Of a stretch of 10,971 bases of DNA, positions 1 through 6,824 are shown one piece after another. A model generated the notes under the pieces. That model was not told where the DNA came from and did no database searches. It was given only the letters and a program-made list of their open reading frames with translations. Made by a program: the position numbers and the translations under genes. Each line of letters begins with the position of its first letter. Within the stretch, counting starts at the first letter, position 1. The stretch comes from Candidatus Fermentibacterota bacterium. GTDB taxonomy: Bacteria > JAFGKV01. The stretch covers positions 1-10,971 of the forward strand of contig JAFGKV010000215.1 in NCBI GenBank assembly GCA_016928395.1, written 5' to 3'.

Positions 1-3000
1 AGAGGAAGATACCATCAGTGTTATTGCCGGAGATGACATTCCGGCTTCCAGGTGTCGTGCCGCCGATGATGTTGTTGCTCTGCCCGCCCTCAATGCGGAT
101 TCCCGTGGTCGTGTTCCCGCGGTCGAGCGTACCCGTGATATCGGTACCGATGTAATTCCCCTCGATGAGGTGGCCGGCACCGGTTCCATTGATGAAAATA
201 CCATTTCCCGGGAAGCGATTGATGACCAAGCCCCTGATCACGCAGTTGCTTACATTGTTCAGTTGGATGCCGCGACCCGTGGCACCACCGTTGCCGCGGA
301 GTTCAACGGTCAGCACGGCATTCGACGTGTCGGGTGCCGCCACGGTGTTGAGTTGCGCACCCAGCTGCGTGTAGCCATCAATCATCACCCCCTGGTTGAT
401 CGTGGGGAGATTGCTGGCAGGGGCGATGGACCAGTAGGCCGGCGGACCGGCAACGTAGCCCGGGTCCGACGTCGGGATGTCGAAGGTGATGGTATCCATC
501 CCCGCGATGCTGTTGGCCATGGTGATGGCCTCGCGAAGCGACCCTGGTCCACTGTCACTGGTAGTGATGACAACGAAGGGATCAGTCACCATGACGCACT
601 GCGAGAATTCCGACGTGTTCCCGCCGGGATCGGTGGCCGTCGCTGCTATGTACCAACCGATCGCCACTGCCGTGGAGATAGTTGTGGTGAAGGAGACGTC
701 TCCATTGACATCCGTGGTGACACCCGCCGTTCCCACCCAGGTTGCCCCTTCGCCGTATCCGGTGGGATCGGCGGCAGCGCTGGCGTAGAAGTCTAGAGTG
801 AACGCCGTGCTAGGCGTGCTGTTGAGGGCGCCCTGTACACGGGTGGTCGATCCCGCCGGATACGCTGAGCTCAGCACGGGGTGGTTCTGGACATTGTTGG
901 GCCCGGTATCGACGTCTGCCGAGTCATTGACGCTCACGCCGTCGTCATTCAGGTCAATGCCGAGGCCGGCATTGTCTAGTATCGAGTTGCCTCGAATGGT
1001 GTTCCCCGTGGCTGAATGGATGCCGACGCCAGCATTTCCACTGTTGGCGATGATGTTGGCTTCCCCTGCTCCGGTGCCCCCGATGGTGTTGTTGCTGGGG
1101 TCAAGGAATAGCCAGATCCCACGGTTTGCGTTGCCCAGCGCCGACGTGCCGGTCACATCGACGCCGATGAAGTTACCTTTGATCGAGTTGTTCGATGCTG
1201 TGGCAGAAACAAGCCAAATGCCATGATTGCTATTGCCCGAAATGATATTGCGGTCACCGGGTGAGGCTCCGCCAAGGGTGTTGGTGCCGCTCATGACGAC
1301 GATGCCATCAGTCCCATTCCCGAGATCGCTGGTTCCGCTCACGTCAGTGCCTATGTAGCAGCCCCTTATGTGAGCACCGCCAGGGGTGTTGATCAGGATA
1401 CCCGGAGATCCGTAGCGGTTGATGACCAGGCCCTGCGCCACACAGCCGCCTGCAGACACTTCCAGGCCGGTTGTCGATCCTCCCGCACTGGATCCGTCGA
1501 GTTCAATCTTCAGCGCGGCATTCGACGCTCCCGGAGCAGGTGTCGTGTTCGGCTGAGCTCCCGGTTGGGAATAGCCATCGATTATCACTGTATCGCTCAG
1601 AACCGGCAACGCCGAGTCGGGCTGAATCGACCAGTAAGAGGGAGGGCCGACCACGTACCCCGGGTCACTGGTGGGAATGTCGAACAGGATGGTGTCAGGT
1701 CCTGCCGAGGCGTTGGCATACAGGAGCGCCTGTCGTAACGAGCCCGTGCCGGCGTCGTTGGTGTTCACCACCGTCAGGGTCAGCTTGCTGACCTCTCTGT
1801 TCGCGCCGAATTCGGAGGTGTTGGCGTCTGGATCGGTCGCGGTCGCACACACATACGAACCCAGCGTCAAGGGTGGTGAATACGTGACGCTGAATGCCGC
1901 GTCACCGTTGCCATCCGTGGTCACCATGGTGTCCCGAAGCCAGGTCGTTCCTTCACCGTAGTTCGTTGGATCAGGGGTGGGGTTGGAGTAGAACTGCAGG
2001 TAGAAGGTCGTGCTGGGCGTGCTGTTGAGGGTGCCCTCCATGACCGTCAGGGCGGCATTGCTCTTCGCGCTGGTGATGACCGGGTAGTTCTGCAGGTAGT
2101 TTGAGTCAAAATCGGGATCCTGGTAGTCATTGTAGGTCCAGCCGCTGGCAGGGTCGCCCGACTTGGCGAGATCGATGCCCAACCGGCCGTTTGAGTGGAT
2201 CGAATTCCCCATAACCCCGTTGAAGTATGCCCAGAAGATCCCGACGCCACAAGAGTCGTTGAACGCGATGGTGTTCCAATACCCGCTCGAGCTACCTCCA
2301 ATCTCTGTGTGGTTGCTATTCACATAGACCCCATGGCCACCATTACCGACATCGGCGGTTCCCGCGACGTCAGTCCCGATTCGATTACCCCGTATCAGTG
2401 TGTACTCGCTGTTTCGCAGCCGTATGCCGCTCCACGAATTGCCGGAAATCGTATTGCCCTCGCCTGACCCCGTGCCGCCGACAGAGGTGGCATCGCTCAG
2501 GAGCAGGCCTATGCCGTCCTGGCTGTTGGCAAGGGCACCCGACCCCGCGGCATTGATCCCGACGTAGTTGCCCTGAATGACCACGTCATTGATTCCATAC
2601 GCAAAGACTCCACACCCGTCGTTCCCGGAGATGACATTGCCGGCTCCTGAACTCGGGCCGCCGATCACCGCGTCCGTTGATCCGCCCGGGCTTGTCTTGT
2701 ACATCAGATAGACACCGTGACGGGTATTGCCGAGATCGGCGATCCCATCCGCGTGTGTGCCGATGTAGTTGCCACTGATAATGGTGCCAGTGGACCGCTG
2801 CGAGAGCACGATACCGTCACCGTTGTTGCCGGAGATGAGATTCCGGGCTGCGGCCGTCGTGCCTCCGATGAGGTGGTTCTGACCATAATCGATGGATATG
2901 CCATACCCCGTGCCGGAGCCGTTCGCCAGGGCGGTTATGCCGCTGGCCCGGGTGCCGATGTAGTTGCCCTGCACGGTAATCTCGGCCGTCAAGCCTGCCG

Positions 3001-3646
3001 AACCGATCTGGATTCCTCCGGTTGTGTTGCCGGAGATCACGTTCCGTGCGGCAGGTGTCGTACCGCCGATGGTATGCGTACCGTGGGGGGCATCGATGCC
3101 GATGGCATTTCCGTAGGCAGTGACCCCATTTGCATTGGTGCCGATGTAGTTGCCCTCGACTACCGTGGGACCGCCGACCAGATAAATGCCGGCGCCGCTC
3201 CAACTATTGATCACCAAACCGCGTACCGTGGAACTGCCGAGCAGGTGCAATCCGTTGGCGGATGCGCCCGCGTTGACGCCGCTCAGTACGATCCTGAGGA
3301 GCGCGTCGGTCGCGCCCGGAGAGGCAACGGTGTTGGGCTGTGCGCTTGGTTGCGTATATCCATCGATGAGCACGTCATCAAACAAAGACAGTGTCGAGGC
3401 ACTCGGCCTGATAATCCATCGGCTGGGAGGTCCCGGCGTATATGCCGAATCACTGGTGGGGATGTTGAAGTAGACTGAATCGAAGCCTGCATGTCCCTCG
3501 GCATCCCATAGTGCCTGAGCCAACGATCCCGGTCCGCTGTCTCGGGTGTTGATCACCGTGTAGATCGTGGCCTGACTCTGCCCCGGATTCTGGACGAGCA
3601 CGAGCACAACGACCAGAAGGGCTGACCGCGCGAGGTTACTGGACAT
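1..3646 (-). CDS. Secreted multi-module right-handed beta-helix protein, C-terminus cut off by window edge
   Basis: The frame is open from the ATG at 3646-3644 to the left edge (1215 codons, no stop) and was checked at the start, near 2700, 1800 and 1200, and at the edge. A GGAGG lies 6 nt upstream of the ATG. Residues 1-26 look like a Sec signal peptide: Arg7, a Leu/Val-rich core at 9-18, and a likely cut after Gln-Ser-Gln-Ala. The mature part has three modules starting near residues 28, 620 and 1025. Each opens with a CSLREA-like header (DSGPGSLRQA-type), then an IDGYTQPGAQPNT-type segment, then beta-helix turns marked by alternating N-Y-I-G-T and N-V-I-S-G-N motifs about every 60-70 residues. 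Modules 1 and 2 close with a beta-sandwich-like domain of about 85 residues (near 535-615 and 936-1023) ending ATATDP..NTSEF. Such proteins are usually exported or surface-attached; ligand and anchoring are unknown because the C-terminus is missing. Confidence 0.92.
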   Translation of the reverse strand, partial: MSSNLARSALLVVVLVLVQNPGQSQATIYTVINTRDSGPGSLAQALWDAEGHAGFDSVYFNIPTSDSAYTPGPPSRWIIRPSASTLSLFDDVLIDGYTQPSAQPNTVASPGATDALLRIVLSGVNAGASANGLHLLGSSTVRGLVINSWSGAGIYLVGGPTVVEGNYIGTNANGVTAYGNAIGIDAPHGTHTIGGTTPAARNVISGNTTGGIQIGSAGLTAEITVQGNYIGTRASGITALANGSGTGYGISIDYGQNHLIGGTTAAARNLISGNNGDGIVLSQRSTGTIISGNYIGTHADGIADLGNTRHGVYLMYKTSPGGSTDAVIGGPSSGAGNVISGNDGCGVFAYGINDVVIQGNYVGINAAGSGALANSQDGIGLLLSDATSVGGTGSGEGNTISGNSWSGIRLRNSEYTLIRGNRIGTDVAGTADVGNGGHGVYVNSNHTEIGGSSSGYWNTIAFNDSCGVGIFWAYFNGVMGNSIHSNGRLGIDLAKSGDPASGWTYNDYQDPDFDSNYLQNYPVITSAKSNAALTVMEGTLNSTPSTTFYLQFYSNPTPDPTNYGEGTTWLRDTMVTTDGNGDAAFSVTYSPPLTLGSYVCATATDPDANTSEFGANREVSKLTLTVVNTNDAGTGSLRQALLYANASAGPDTILFDIPTSDPGYVVGPPSYWSIQPDSALPVLSDTVIIDGYSQPGAQPNTTPAPGASNAALKIELDGSSAGGSTTGLEVSAGGCVAQGLVINRYGSPGILINTPGGAHIRGCYIGTDVSGTSDLGNGTDGIVVMSGTNTLGGASPGDRNIISGNSNHGIWLVSATASNNSIKGNFIGVDVTGTSALGNANRGIWLFLDPSNNTIGGTGAGEANIIANSGNAGVGIHSATGNTIRGNSILDNAGLGIDLNDDGVSVNDSADVDTGPNNVQNHPVLSSAYPAGSTTRVQGALNSTPSTAFTLDFYASAAADPTGYGEGATWVGTAGVTTDVNGDVSFTTTISTAVAIGWYIAATATDPGGNTSEFSQCVMVTDPFVVITTSDSGPGSLREAITMANSIAGMDTITFDIPTSDPGYVAGPPAYWSIAPASNLPTINQGVMIDGYTQLGAQLNTVAAPDTSNAVLTVELRGNGGATGRGIQLNNVSNCVIRGLVINRFPGNGIFINGTGAGHLIEGNYIGTDITGTLDRGNTTTGIRIEGGQSNNIIGGTTPGSRNVISGNNTDGIFL

Positions 3647-3897
3647 GGAAGACCTCCGTTGGTTGGGTGACCGGGGTTGATGGAGTGAGGCAGATCTGGT
3701 AAGATGTGATGAACGGCTTGACGGAACGGCCCGTCACTCACAGGGGGAGCACCCCGAGGGAGCGAGTCAGGCATAGAGGGGTGGGGTGCCCGGCAGCCTG
3801 ATGCCGTGGACGCACAAGATACGCAGAGAACGGGGAGCGGGGCTCCTGTGGCATGACGCAATCCTCATGAGCGGGCGGACTGCCAAGCCGTCCTATG
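3647..3897 (-). other. Long 5' untranslated leader of the beta-helix gene
   Basis: About 250 nt separate the predicted transcription start from the ATG. The leader holds several short perfect hairpins: GGAGC/GCTCC (3834-3838 with 3842-3846), CGGCA/TGCCG (3791-3795 with 3802-3806), GGGG/CCCC (3744-3747 with 3752-3755) and TGACGG/CCGTCA (3719-3724 with 3731-3736). The ribosome site GGAGG is at 3657-3653. No known riboswitch class was recognised. The reading frames across it lack a ribosome site and look like chance. Confidence 0.4.
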
Positions 3898-3904
3898 GAG
3901 GATT

Positions 3905-3932
3905 AGTATACTACAGCGCACCACCCTGTCAA
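3905..3932 (-). promoter_or_regulatory. Strong sigma70-type promoter for the beta-helix gene
   Basis: On the minus strand there is a perfect -35 box TTGACA (3932-3927), a 16-bp spacer, and a -10 box TATACT (3910-3905). Transcription would start near 3898 and run toward the beta-helix start codon at 3646. No other gene on this strand lies between. This is the best promoter match noticed in the window; it has not been tested experimentally. Confidence 0.6.
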
Positions 3933-4112
3933 GGAGACTGCAACAAATCGGATCAGCGTAGCAGATGGGAACTGCCCCCTTGGTGAGACGAGACACATGT
4001 ACTGTGCCGCGGCACCGGCAGATGCCCGCCCGATTCGGTTCTCCTTTCAGTAAGGCCTCTGGATGCGACTGCACCCAGGTCTTTCGAGGTGGAGGGTACG
4101 GCCGGCAGTTGG

Positions 4113-4182
4113 CTATCGGCTGTCAGTTATCGGCTGTCAGCTGTCAGCTATCGGCTGTCAGCTATCGGCTGTCAGCTATCAG
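4113..4182 (+). repeat. Ten tandem 7-bp repeats, consensus CTRTCRG
   Basis: Ten consecutive heptamers alternate mostly between CTATCGG and CTGTCAG, with TTATCGG as unit 3 and CTATCAG as the last. Because 7 is not a multiple of 3, all frames are read in turn, which produces Leu-Ser-Ala-Val-Ser-Tyr-type pseudo-peptides in the overlapping frames. Islands C, B and the stretch at 6234 hold 6, 3 and about 4 units. Confidence 0.88.
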
Positions 4183-4218
4183 GCCCGCCCAGGGCTACGG
4201 GAAACCGTTGCCGGGGTA

Positions 4219-4240
4219 GGGCGACCGTCTCTGGTCGCCC
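4219..4240 (+). repeat. Hairpin of island A (8-bp stem, 6-nt loop)
   Basis: GGGCGACC at 4219-4226 pairs perfectly with GGTCGCCC at 4233-4240 around the loop GTCTCT. The same stem, with loop AGGGAC on the plus strand, is at 6672-6693. No T-tract follows, so it is a repeat hairpin rather than a classical terminator. Confidence 0.75.
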
Positions 4241-4285
4241 GCGGGAGGACGGGGTTCGGAGTCGGTATCGGTATCGCTCTCGAGA

Positions 4286-4659
4286 GGCGTACCTCCGAGT
4301 ACGAGTGCGTGGGTATACTCTCAAACGAGGCGGTTGAGAAGGCCGGGCTGTACTCAATCCCACATACCAGCCCCTTCAGGTTGGCGGCGATGGCGCGTCC
4401 AGGTTCGCGGCCTCAGCCTGCTGTTCGCGCAGCGTCGTGCTGAGCCGCTGCCATCAACCAAGCGTCACGTCTGGTGCAACCGGAGAGGCGTCGGGTGCTG
4501 GAGCGGTTAGAGGCTGCGGGCATTCGTCGCGGAAGCCACGAGAGGGGCAGACGAAGGACGGCAGGCTCCCCCTCCGAAGTCTCCGACCCAGGCGTGTGTA
4601 AGAACAGCGGGGCGGTCGTGATACTCGCCGCCCGGGCCTATTCCCGATTCTCGGGTGGC
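4286..4659. other. Gene-free gap downstream of the Ppx/GppA gene
   Basis: No convincing gene is visible in these 374 bases. A plus-strand frame opening with GTG at 4474 gives an Arg/Glu-rich start but runs antisense into the Ppx/GppA gene and has no recognisable domain. A small CCCGA/TCGGG hairpin (4643-4647 with 4651-4655) lies 4 nt beyond the Ppx/GppA stop. It lacks a U-tract on that strand and is at best a weak end-of-transcript signal. Confidence 0.4.
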
Positions 4660-5574
4660 CTACAAGCCTCCTGCGAACCGGTCAAAGATGAGGCCGTGGC
4701 GGAGGCCGCGGTCGCTGACCAGGAGGTGGTCAACATCAAGATAACGCAGGATGGACAAGACGATGGAGGCGCCGGCGAGGATGATGTCGGCCCGTTTGGG
4801 ATGGAGGCCGACAATAGCCCGACGCTCGGCCAGTGAGGCCTCCTGATAGCGCGTCACCTGGGATTCGATGTCGACGCGCGTGAGCATGGAGCCGTGAACC
4901 TGCTCGGGATCATACGCCCCCAGTTCCAGCTTCACCGCCGCCATGGACGTCAGCGTGCCGCCCATGCCCACCACGGTAAACCTCTTGCCGGGAGGAGTCA
5001 GCGGGCTCAGCGAACGGACCAGATGCGCATGCAATGCCGACAGCTCGTCGGGCAAGACCGGGTCAGACAGAAGGAACTCCTGGGTGAGCGCAACCGCTCC
5101 CAGGTTCAGGCTGAAACGCCGCTGGATTGCGCTGCCGCGACCCACGATGAACTCGGTGCTACCCCCGCCGGTATCGAAGGCAACGACACCCTGGGGAAGC
5201 GGCAAGCCGGAGATGATCGCCATGTACGAGAGGCGGGCCTCTTCCTCGCCGTCGATCACTTCGATGGACAGATCCAGCCGCGCCTCGACTGCCCCGATGA
5301 ACTCGGCCGCATTGCCGGCTTCGCGCAAGCACATGGTGCCGACCGCGGCGATGTGTTCGACCCGGAGCCCGCGGGCCTCGTTCACGAATCGCCCCAAGAC
5401 ATCCAGCGTCCGCTCCATGGCCGCCTGTGTGATAACGCCGGTATTTTTGAGGCCTTCGCCGAGGCGGGTGATCTCTGTTCGATCGCAGAGGACCCGCCAG
5501 CCCGGGCCGTCGCCCAGCTCAGCGACATGGAGCTTGACTGAATTGGAGCCGACGTCGATGGAGGCCACGCGCAT
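4660..5574 (-). CDS. Short Ppx/GppA-family phosphatase (exopolyphosphatase-like)
   Basis: Members of this family remove terminal phosphate from polyphosphate or convert pppGpp to ppGpp, in the cytoplasm. The product is 304 residues from the ATG at 5574. It has the ASKHA-fold marks: phosphate motif 1 DVGSNS (residues 7-12), the catalytic-region IDGEEEARLSY (108-118, corresponding to the Glu-Glu-Ala motif of Ppx), phosphate motif 2 FDTGGGSTEF (133-142), VVGMGGTLTS near 203-212 and a C-terminal SDRGLRHGL. It stops at about 300 residues and so lacks the C-terminal HD-like domain of the ~500-residue E. coli proteins, like other short bacterial members. GGAGG lies 9 nt upstream; a GTG one codon earlier (5577) is an alternative start. 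The CYTH gene ends 4 nt upstream, so the two are co-transcribed. The sequence does not separate Ppx from GppA activity. Confidence 0.92.
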   Translation of the reverse strand: MRVASIDVGSNSVKLHVAELGDGPGWRVLCDRTEITRLGEGLKNTGVITQAAMERTLDVLGRFVNEARGLRVEHIAAVGTMCLREAGNAAEFIGAVEARLDLSIEVIDGEEEARLSYMAIISGLPLPQGVVAFDTGGGSTEFIVGRGSAIQRRFSLNLGAVALTQEFLLSDPVLPDELSALHAHLVRSLSPLTPPGKRFTVVGMGGTLTSMAAVKLELGAYDPEQVHGSMLTRVDIESQVTRYQEASLAERRAIVGLHPKRADIILAGASIVLSILRYLDVDHLLVSDRGLRHGLIFDRFAGGL

Positions 5575-5578
5575 CACG

Positions 5579-6163
5579 CTATGCCTCCCAGCCTTTGAGG
5601 CGCTTCAAGCCGCGGATGTAGTTGACATTCTCCCGACCTTCCAGCCCGAGCATGTGCACGGTCAAACCGACCAGCCTTGGGTTCTCGTGTTCCACCGCCA
5701 CGGTGCGGATGGGTGCGCCGTCCACCGTGAGGTCGGCGATCTCGGCCTTGCAGCCGTTCACCGAGTGACACGCGCGCTGCTTTGTCACGTGCACCGCCAG
5801 GAGGTCCCCCTCGGGCCTCACCAGCTCCAGCAGCCCCTCCAGCGAAAACGGACCTGTCAGAGGTTGAGTCGGCGGTACCCGCAGAAGCCGCAGCGCCTCC
5901 GCCAGCGCCTCCGCATCCAGCGGGAAGAGCGCCTTGAGCGCGGGAGTCCACTGCTCCAGCCCCTCCTCGTTTGTCTGTAGAAGGACCTTCACGTTCAAGA
6001 CGCCCGCCCGGATCTTGACATTGACGCCACTGCGTTTCGACAGAATGTAGAACTCCTCGCTGTCTACCGCGCGGGTCTGCTCAGCCGCGGCGATACGGGC
6101 CTCGGCCCCGCCAAAATCACTCCCAAAGGATCGCCATTCCCAGCGGGGGACGATGTCAGTCAT
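5579..6163 (-). CDS. CYTH-like domain protein, possible triphosphate-binding enzyme
   Basis: The 194-residue product resembles divergent CYTH (triphosphate tunnel) proteins, which bind inorganic triphosphate, polyphosphate or thiamine triphosphate through charged residues inside a beta barrel. Visible candidates are EWRSF at 9-13, NVKIR and NVKVL at 48-61 (Lys50, Arg52, Lys59), HVTKQR at 125-130, CKAEI at 138-142 and AVEHENP at 156-162 (Glu158, Glu160). The canonical N-terminal ExExK is replaced by Glu-Trp-Arg, so activity is uncertain. The ATG has GAGG 6 nt upstream, and the next gene (Ppx/GppA) starts within a few bases of the stop, which supports a shared phosphoanhydride role. Length is typical of a single CYTH domain. 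The family assignment is from motif pattern only. Confidence 0.75.
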   Translation of the reverse strand: MTDIVPRWEWRSFGSDFGGAEARIAAAEQTRAVDSEEFYILSKRSGVNVKIRAGVLNVKVLLQTNEEGLEQWTPALKALFPLDAEALAEALRLLRVPPTQPLTGPFSLEGLLELVRPEGDLLAVHVTKQRACHSVNGCKAEIADLTVDGAPIRTVAVEHENPRLVGLTVHMLGLEGRENVNYIRGLKRLKGWEA

Positions 6164-6187
6164 AACGTGCCTCGCTTCGCTCGGCGT

Positions 6188-6198
6188 TTACAGTGTAA
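6188..6198. promoter_or_regulatory. Palindrome upstream of the CYTH-Ppx operon, possible operator
   Basis: TTACA-G-TGTAA is a perfect 5+1+5 palindrome 25 bp upstream of the CYTH start codon, between it and any promoter. A TATACC sequence just beyond (6205-6200 on the minus strand) could be part of a -10 region, but no good -35 was found. An 11-bp palindrome can arise by chance. Confidence 0.2.
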
Positions 6199-6233
6199 GG
6201 TATACGGTTCACGGGGGGGAGCTACACTTCATG

Positions 6234-6262
6234 CTGTCGGCTGTCGGCTCTCAGCTGTCCGG
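6234..6262 (+). repeat. Short run of the CTRTCRG heptamer family
   Basis: The units are CTGTCGG, CTGTCGG, CTCTCAG and a final CTGTCCGG with one extra base. They match the heptamer family of islands A-C but lack the neighbouring hairpin and box, so this looks like a decayed or partial copy about 70 bp upstream of the CYTH start. Confidence 0.6.
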
Positions 6263-6397
6263 CCTCTGATGGGGCGGCGAGATCAGGCTTCTCGGGTCTG
6301 AGAGAACATCGTGAATCATCTGCTCTCAAAGAGGCGAGAATGTCATCACACGCTCTATGCGGGTGATCCAGATCTTGCATCCTAATTCTCGGACTGG

Positions 6398-6420
6398 ATT
6401 GCCCGAACCAGTCGGGCAAT
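6398..6420. repeat. 23-bp palindrome ATTGCCCGA-N5-TCGGGCAAT
   Basis: The 9-bp arms at 6398-6406 and 6412-6420 are perfect inverted copies around the loop ACCAG. On the minus strand it sits in a GTCATT...AATCCAGT context. This recalls the short ATTCCC-N8-GGGAAT palindromes (such as the dRS3 elements of Neisseria) that are scattered through some bacterial genomes. No relation to the heptamer islands is visible. Confidence 0.65.
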
Positions 6421-6671
6421 GACATCAACAGAACCATGTACTCGCAAACATGTCTCCTTCGTCTCGCGTGCTTCGAGTGTAGGATCTCGCTCCAGACTGC
6501 CGATTTTGAACCGCCAACTGCTGACCTGCAACTCATGGCTCATCCCCTGAACCCTTGTGTGAGAGAACATGCAAAGCTCGTACACGTCCTCGTGCGCGAC
6601 TGCCCGGCGCGTCGACTGCGACTATGATTACGACAACGATAGCGATACCGACCCCGAGCACTCTCCCGGGC

Positions 6672-6693
6672 GGGCGACCAGGGACGGTCGCCC
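6672..6693 (-). repeat. Hairpin of island B
   Basis: GGGCGACC (6672-6679) and GGTCGCCC (6686-6693) form a perfect 8-bp stem with loop AGGGAC, read as GTCCCT on the minus strand. The stem is identical to the island A hairpin and the loop differs from GTCTCT at one base. Confidence 0.75.
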
Positions 6694-6770
6694 CTACGAG
6701 GCAACGGTTCCTCGCAGAGCTGGGCGGGCCGATAGCTGACAGCCGATAGCCAACTGCCGTTTGTACTCTC

Positions 6771-6805
6771 AACCCCGAACCCCGAACCCCGAACCCTGAA
6801 CCCTG
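6771..6805 (+). repeat. Five tandem 7-bp units AACCCCG/AACCCTG
   Basis: Three perfect AACCCCG units are followed by two AACCCTG units, 35 bp in all. The C-rich strand looks like a eukaryotic telomere repeat, but here it is a short intergenic run immediately beyond the nadA stop codon. The repeat length equals that of the unrelated CTRTCRG family. Confidence 0.85.
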
Positions 6806-6824
6806 TAGCCTGCCTCCAGGCTAC
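6805..6824 (-). terminator. Hairpin overlapping the nadA stop codon, possible terminator
   Basis: GTAGCCTG (6805-6812) and CAGGCTAC (6817-6824) form a perfect 8-bp stem with a CCTC loop. The stem includes the nadA TAG stop. No U-run follows on the minus strand, so it may stabilise the mRNA end or act as a weak, intrinsic-like terminator. Confidence 0.4.

Larger units (their letters stand above)
4048..4285 (+). repeat. Dispersed mosaic intergenic repeat, island A
   Basis: The element starts at CAGTAAGGCCTCTGGATGCG (4048-4067), which recurs in island C at 10783. It contains in order a GCACCCAGGTCTTTCGAGGT segment, ten 7-bp repeats (4113-4182), an AACCGTTGCC box (about 4203-4212), a GGGCGACC/GGTCGCCC hairpin (4219-4240) and degenerate 6-bp units (4261-4284). 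The same blocks occur reversed in island B. It has no coding capacity of its own; reading frames across it only translate the repeat. Confidence 0.8.
6164..6610. other. Gene-free gap with repeat fragments
   Basis: No gene is supported in this stretch. It holds the CYTH upstream region, a short heptamer run (6234-6262) and an isolated 23-bp palindrome (6398-6420). The minus-strand frame 6585-6382 translates the palindrome as Val-Ile-Ala-Arg-Leu-Val-Arg-Ala-Ile-Gln and has no domain. It reads as a chance frame through repeats. Confidence 0.5.
6611..6805 (-). repeat. Dispersed mosaic intergenic repeat, island B (reversed relative to A and C)
   Basis: Read on the minus strand this repeats the order of island A: GAGAGTAC, GGCAGTTGG, three heptamers (6749-6729), GCGAGGAACCGTTGCC, a GGGCGACC/GGTCGCCC hairpin and a run of hexamers. 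On the plus strand the hexamers are seven exact 6-bp units at 6611-6652, all matching NNYGAY except one (TATGAT, where the Y is T). A 7-bp telomere-like run follows at 6771-6805. The last base touches the hairpin at the nadA stop codon. Confidence 0.78.

Noticed and set aside
170-796. Plus-strand 208-codon frame and similar frames at 1370-1738 and 2717-3478
   Set aside because: They are antisense to the beta-helix gene, whose minus-strand frame has a signal peptide, ribosome site and clear repeated motifs. The plus frames carry no domain.
4113-4182. Possible CRISPR array
   Set aside because: The 7-bp units are contiguous without spacers and no cas gene is nearby; this is a simple tandem repeat.
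4063-4443. Frames across island A giving Leu-Ser-Ala-Val-Ser-Tyr-rich peptides
   Set aside because: The peptide is only the translation of the 7-bp tandem repeat cycling through frames; there is no ribosome site or domain.
4474-4836. 120-codon plus-strand frame starting with GTG, possible gene remnant
   Set aside because: The first 25 codons look protein-like, but it has no clear ribosome site, runs antisense into the Ppx/GppA gene and matches no family I recognise.
4943-5980. 345-codon plus-strand frame
   Set aside because: It is the shadow of the Ppx/GppA and CYTH genes on the other strand, which have recognisable motifs and ribosome sites.
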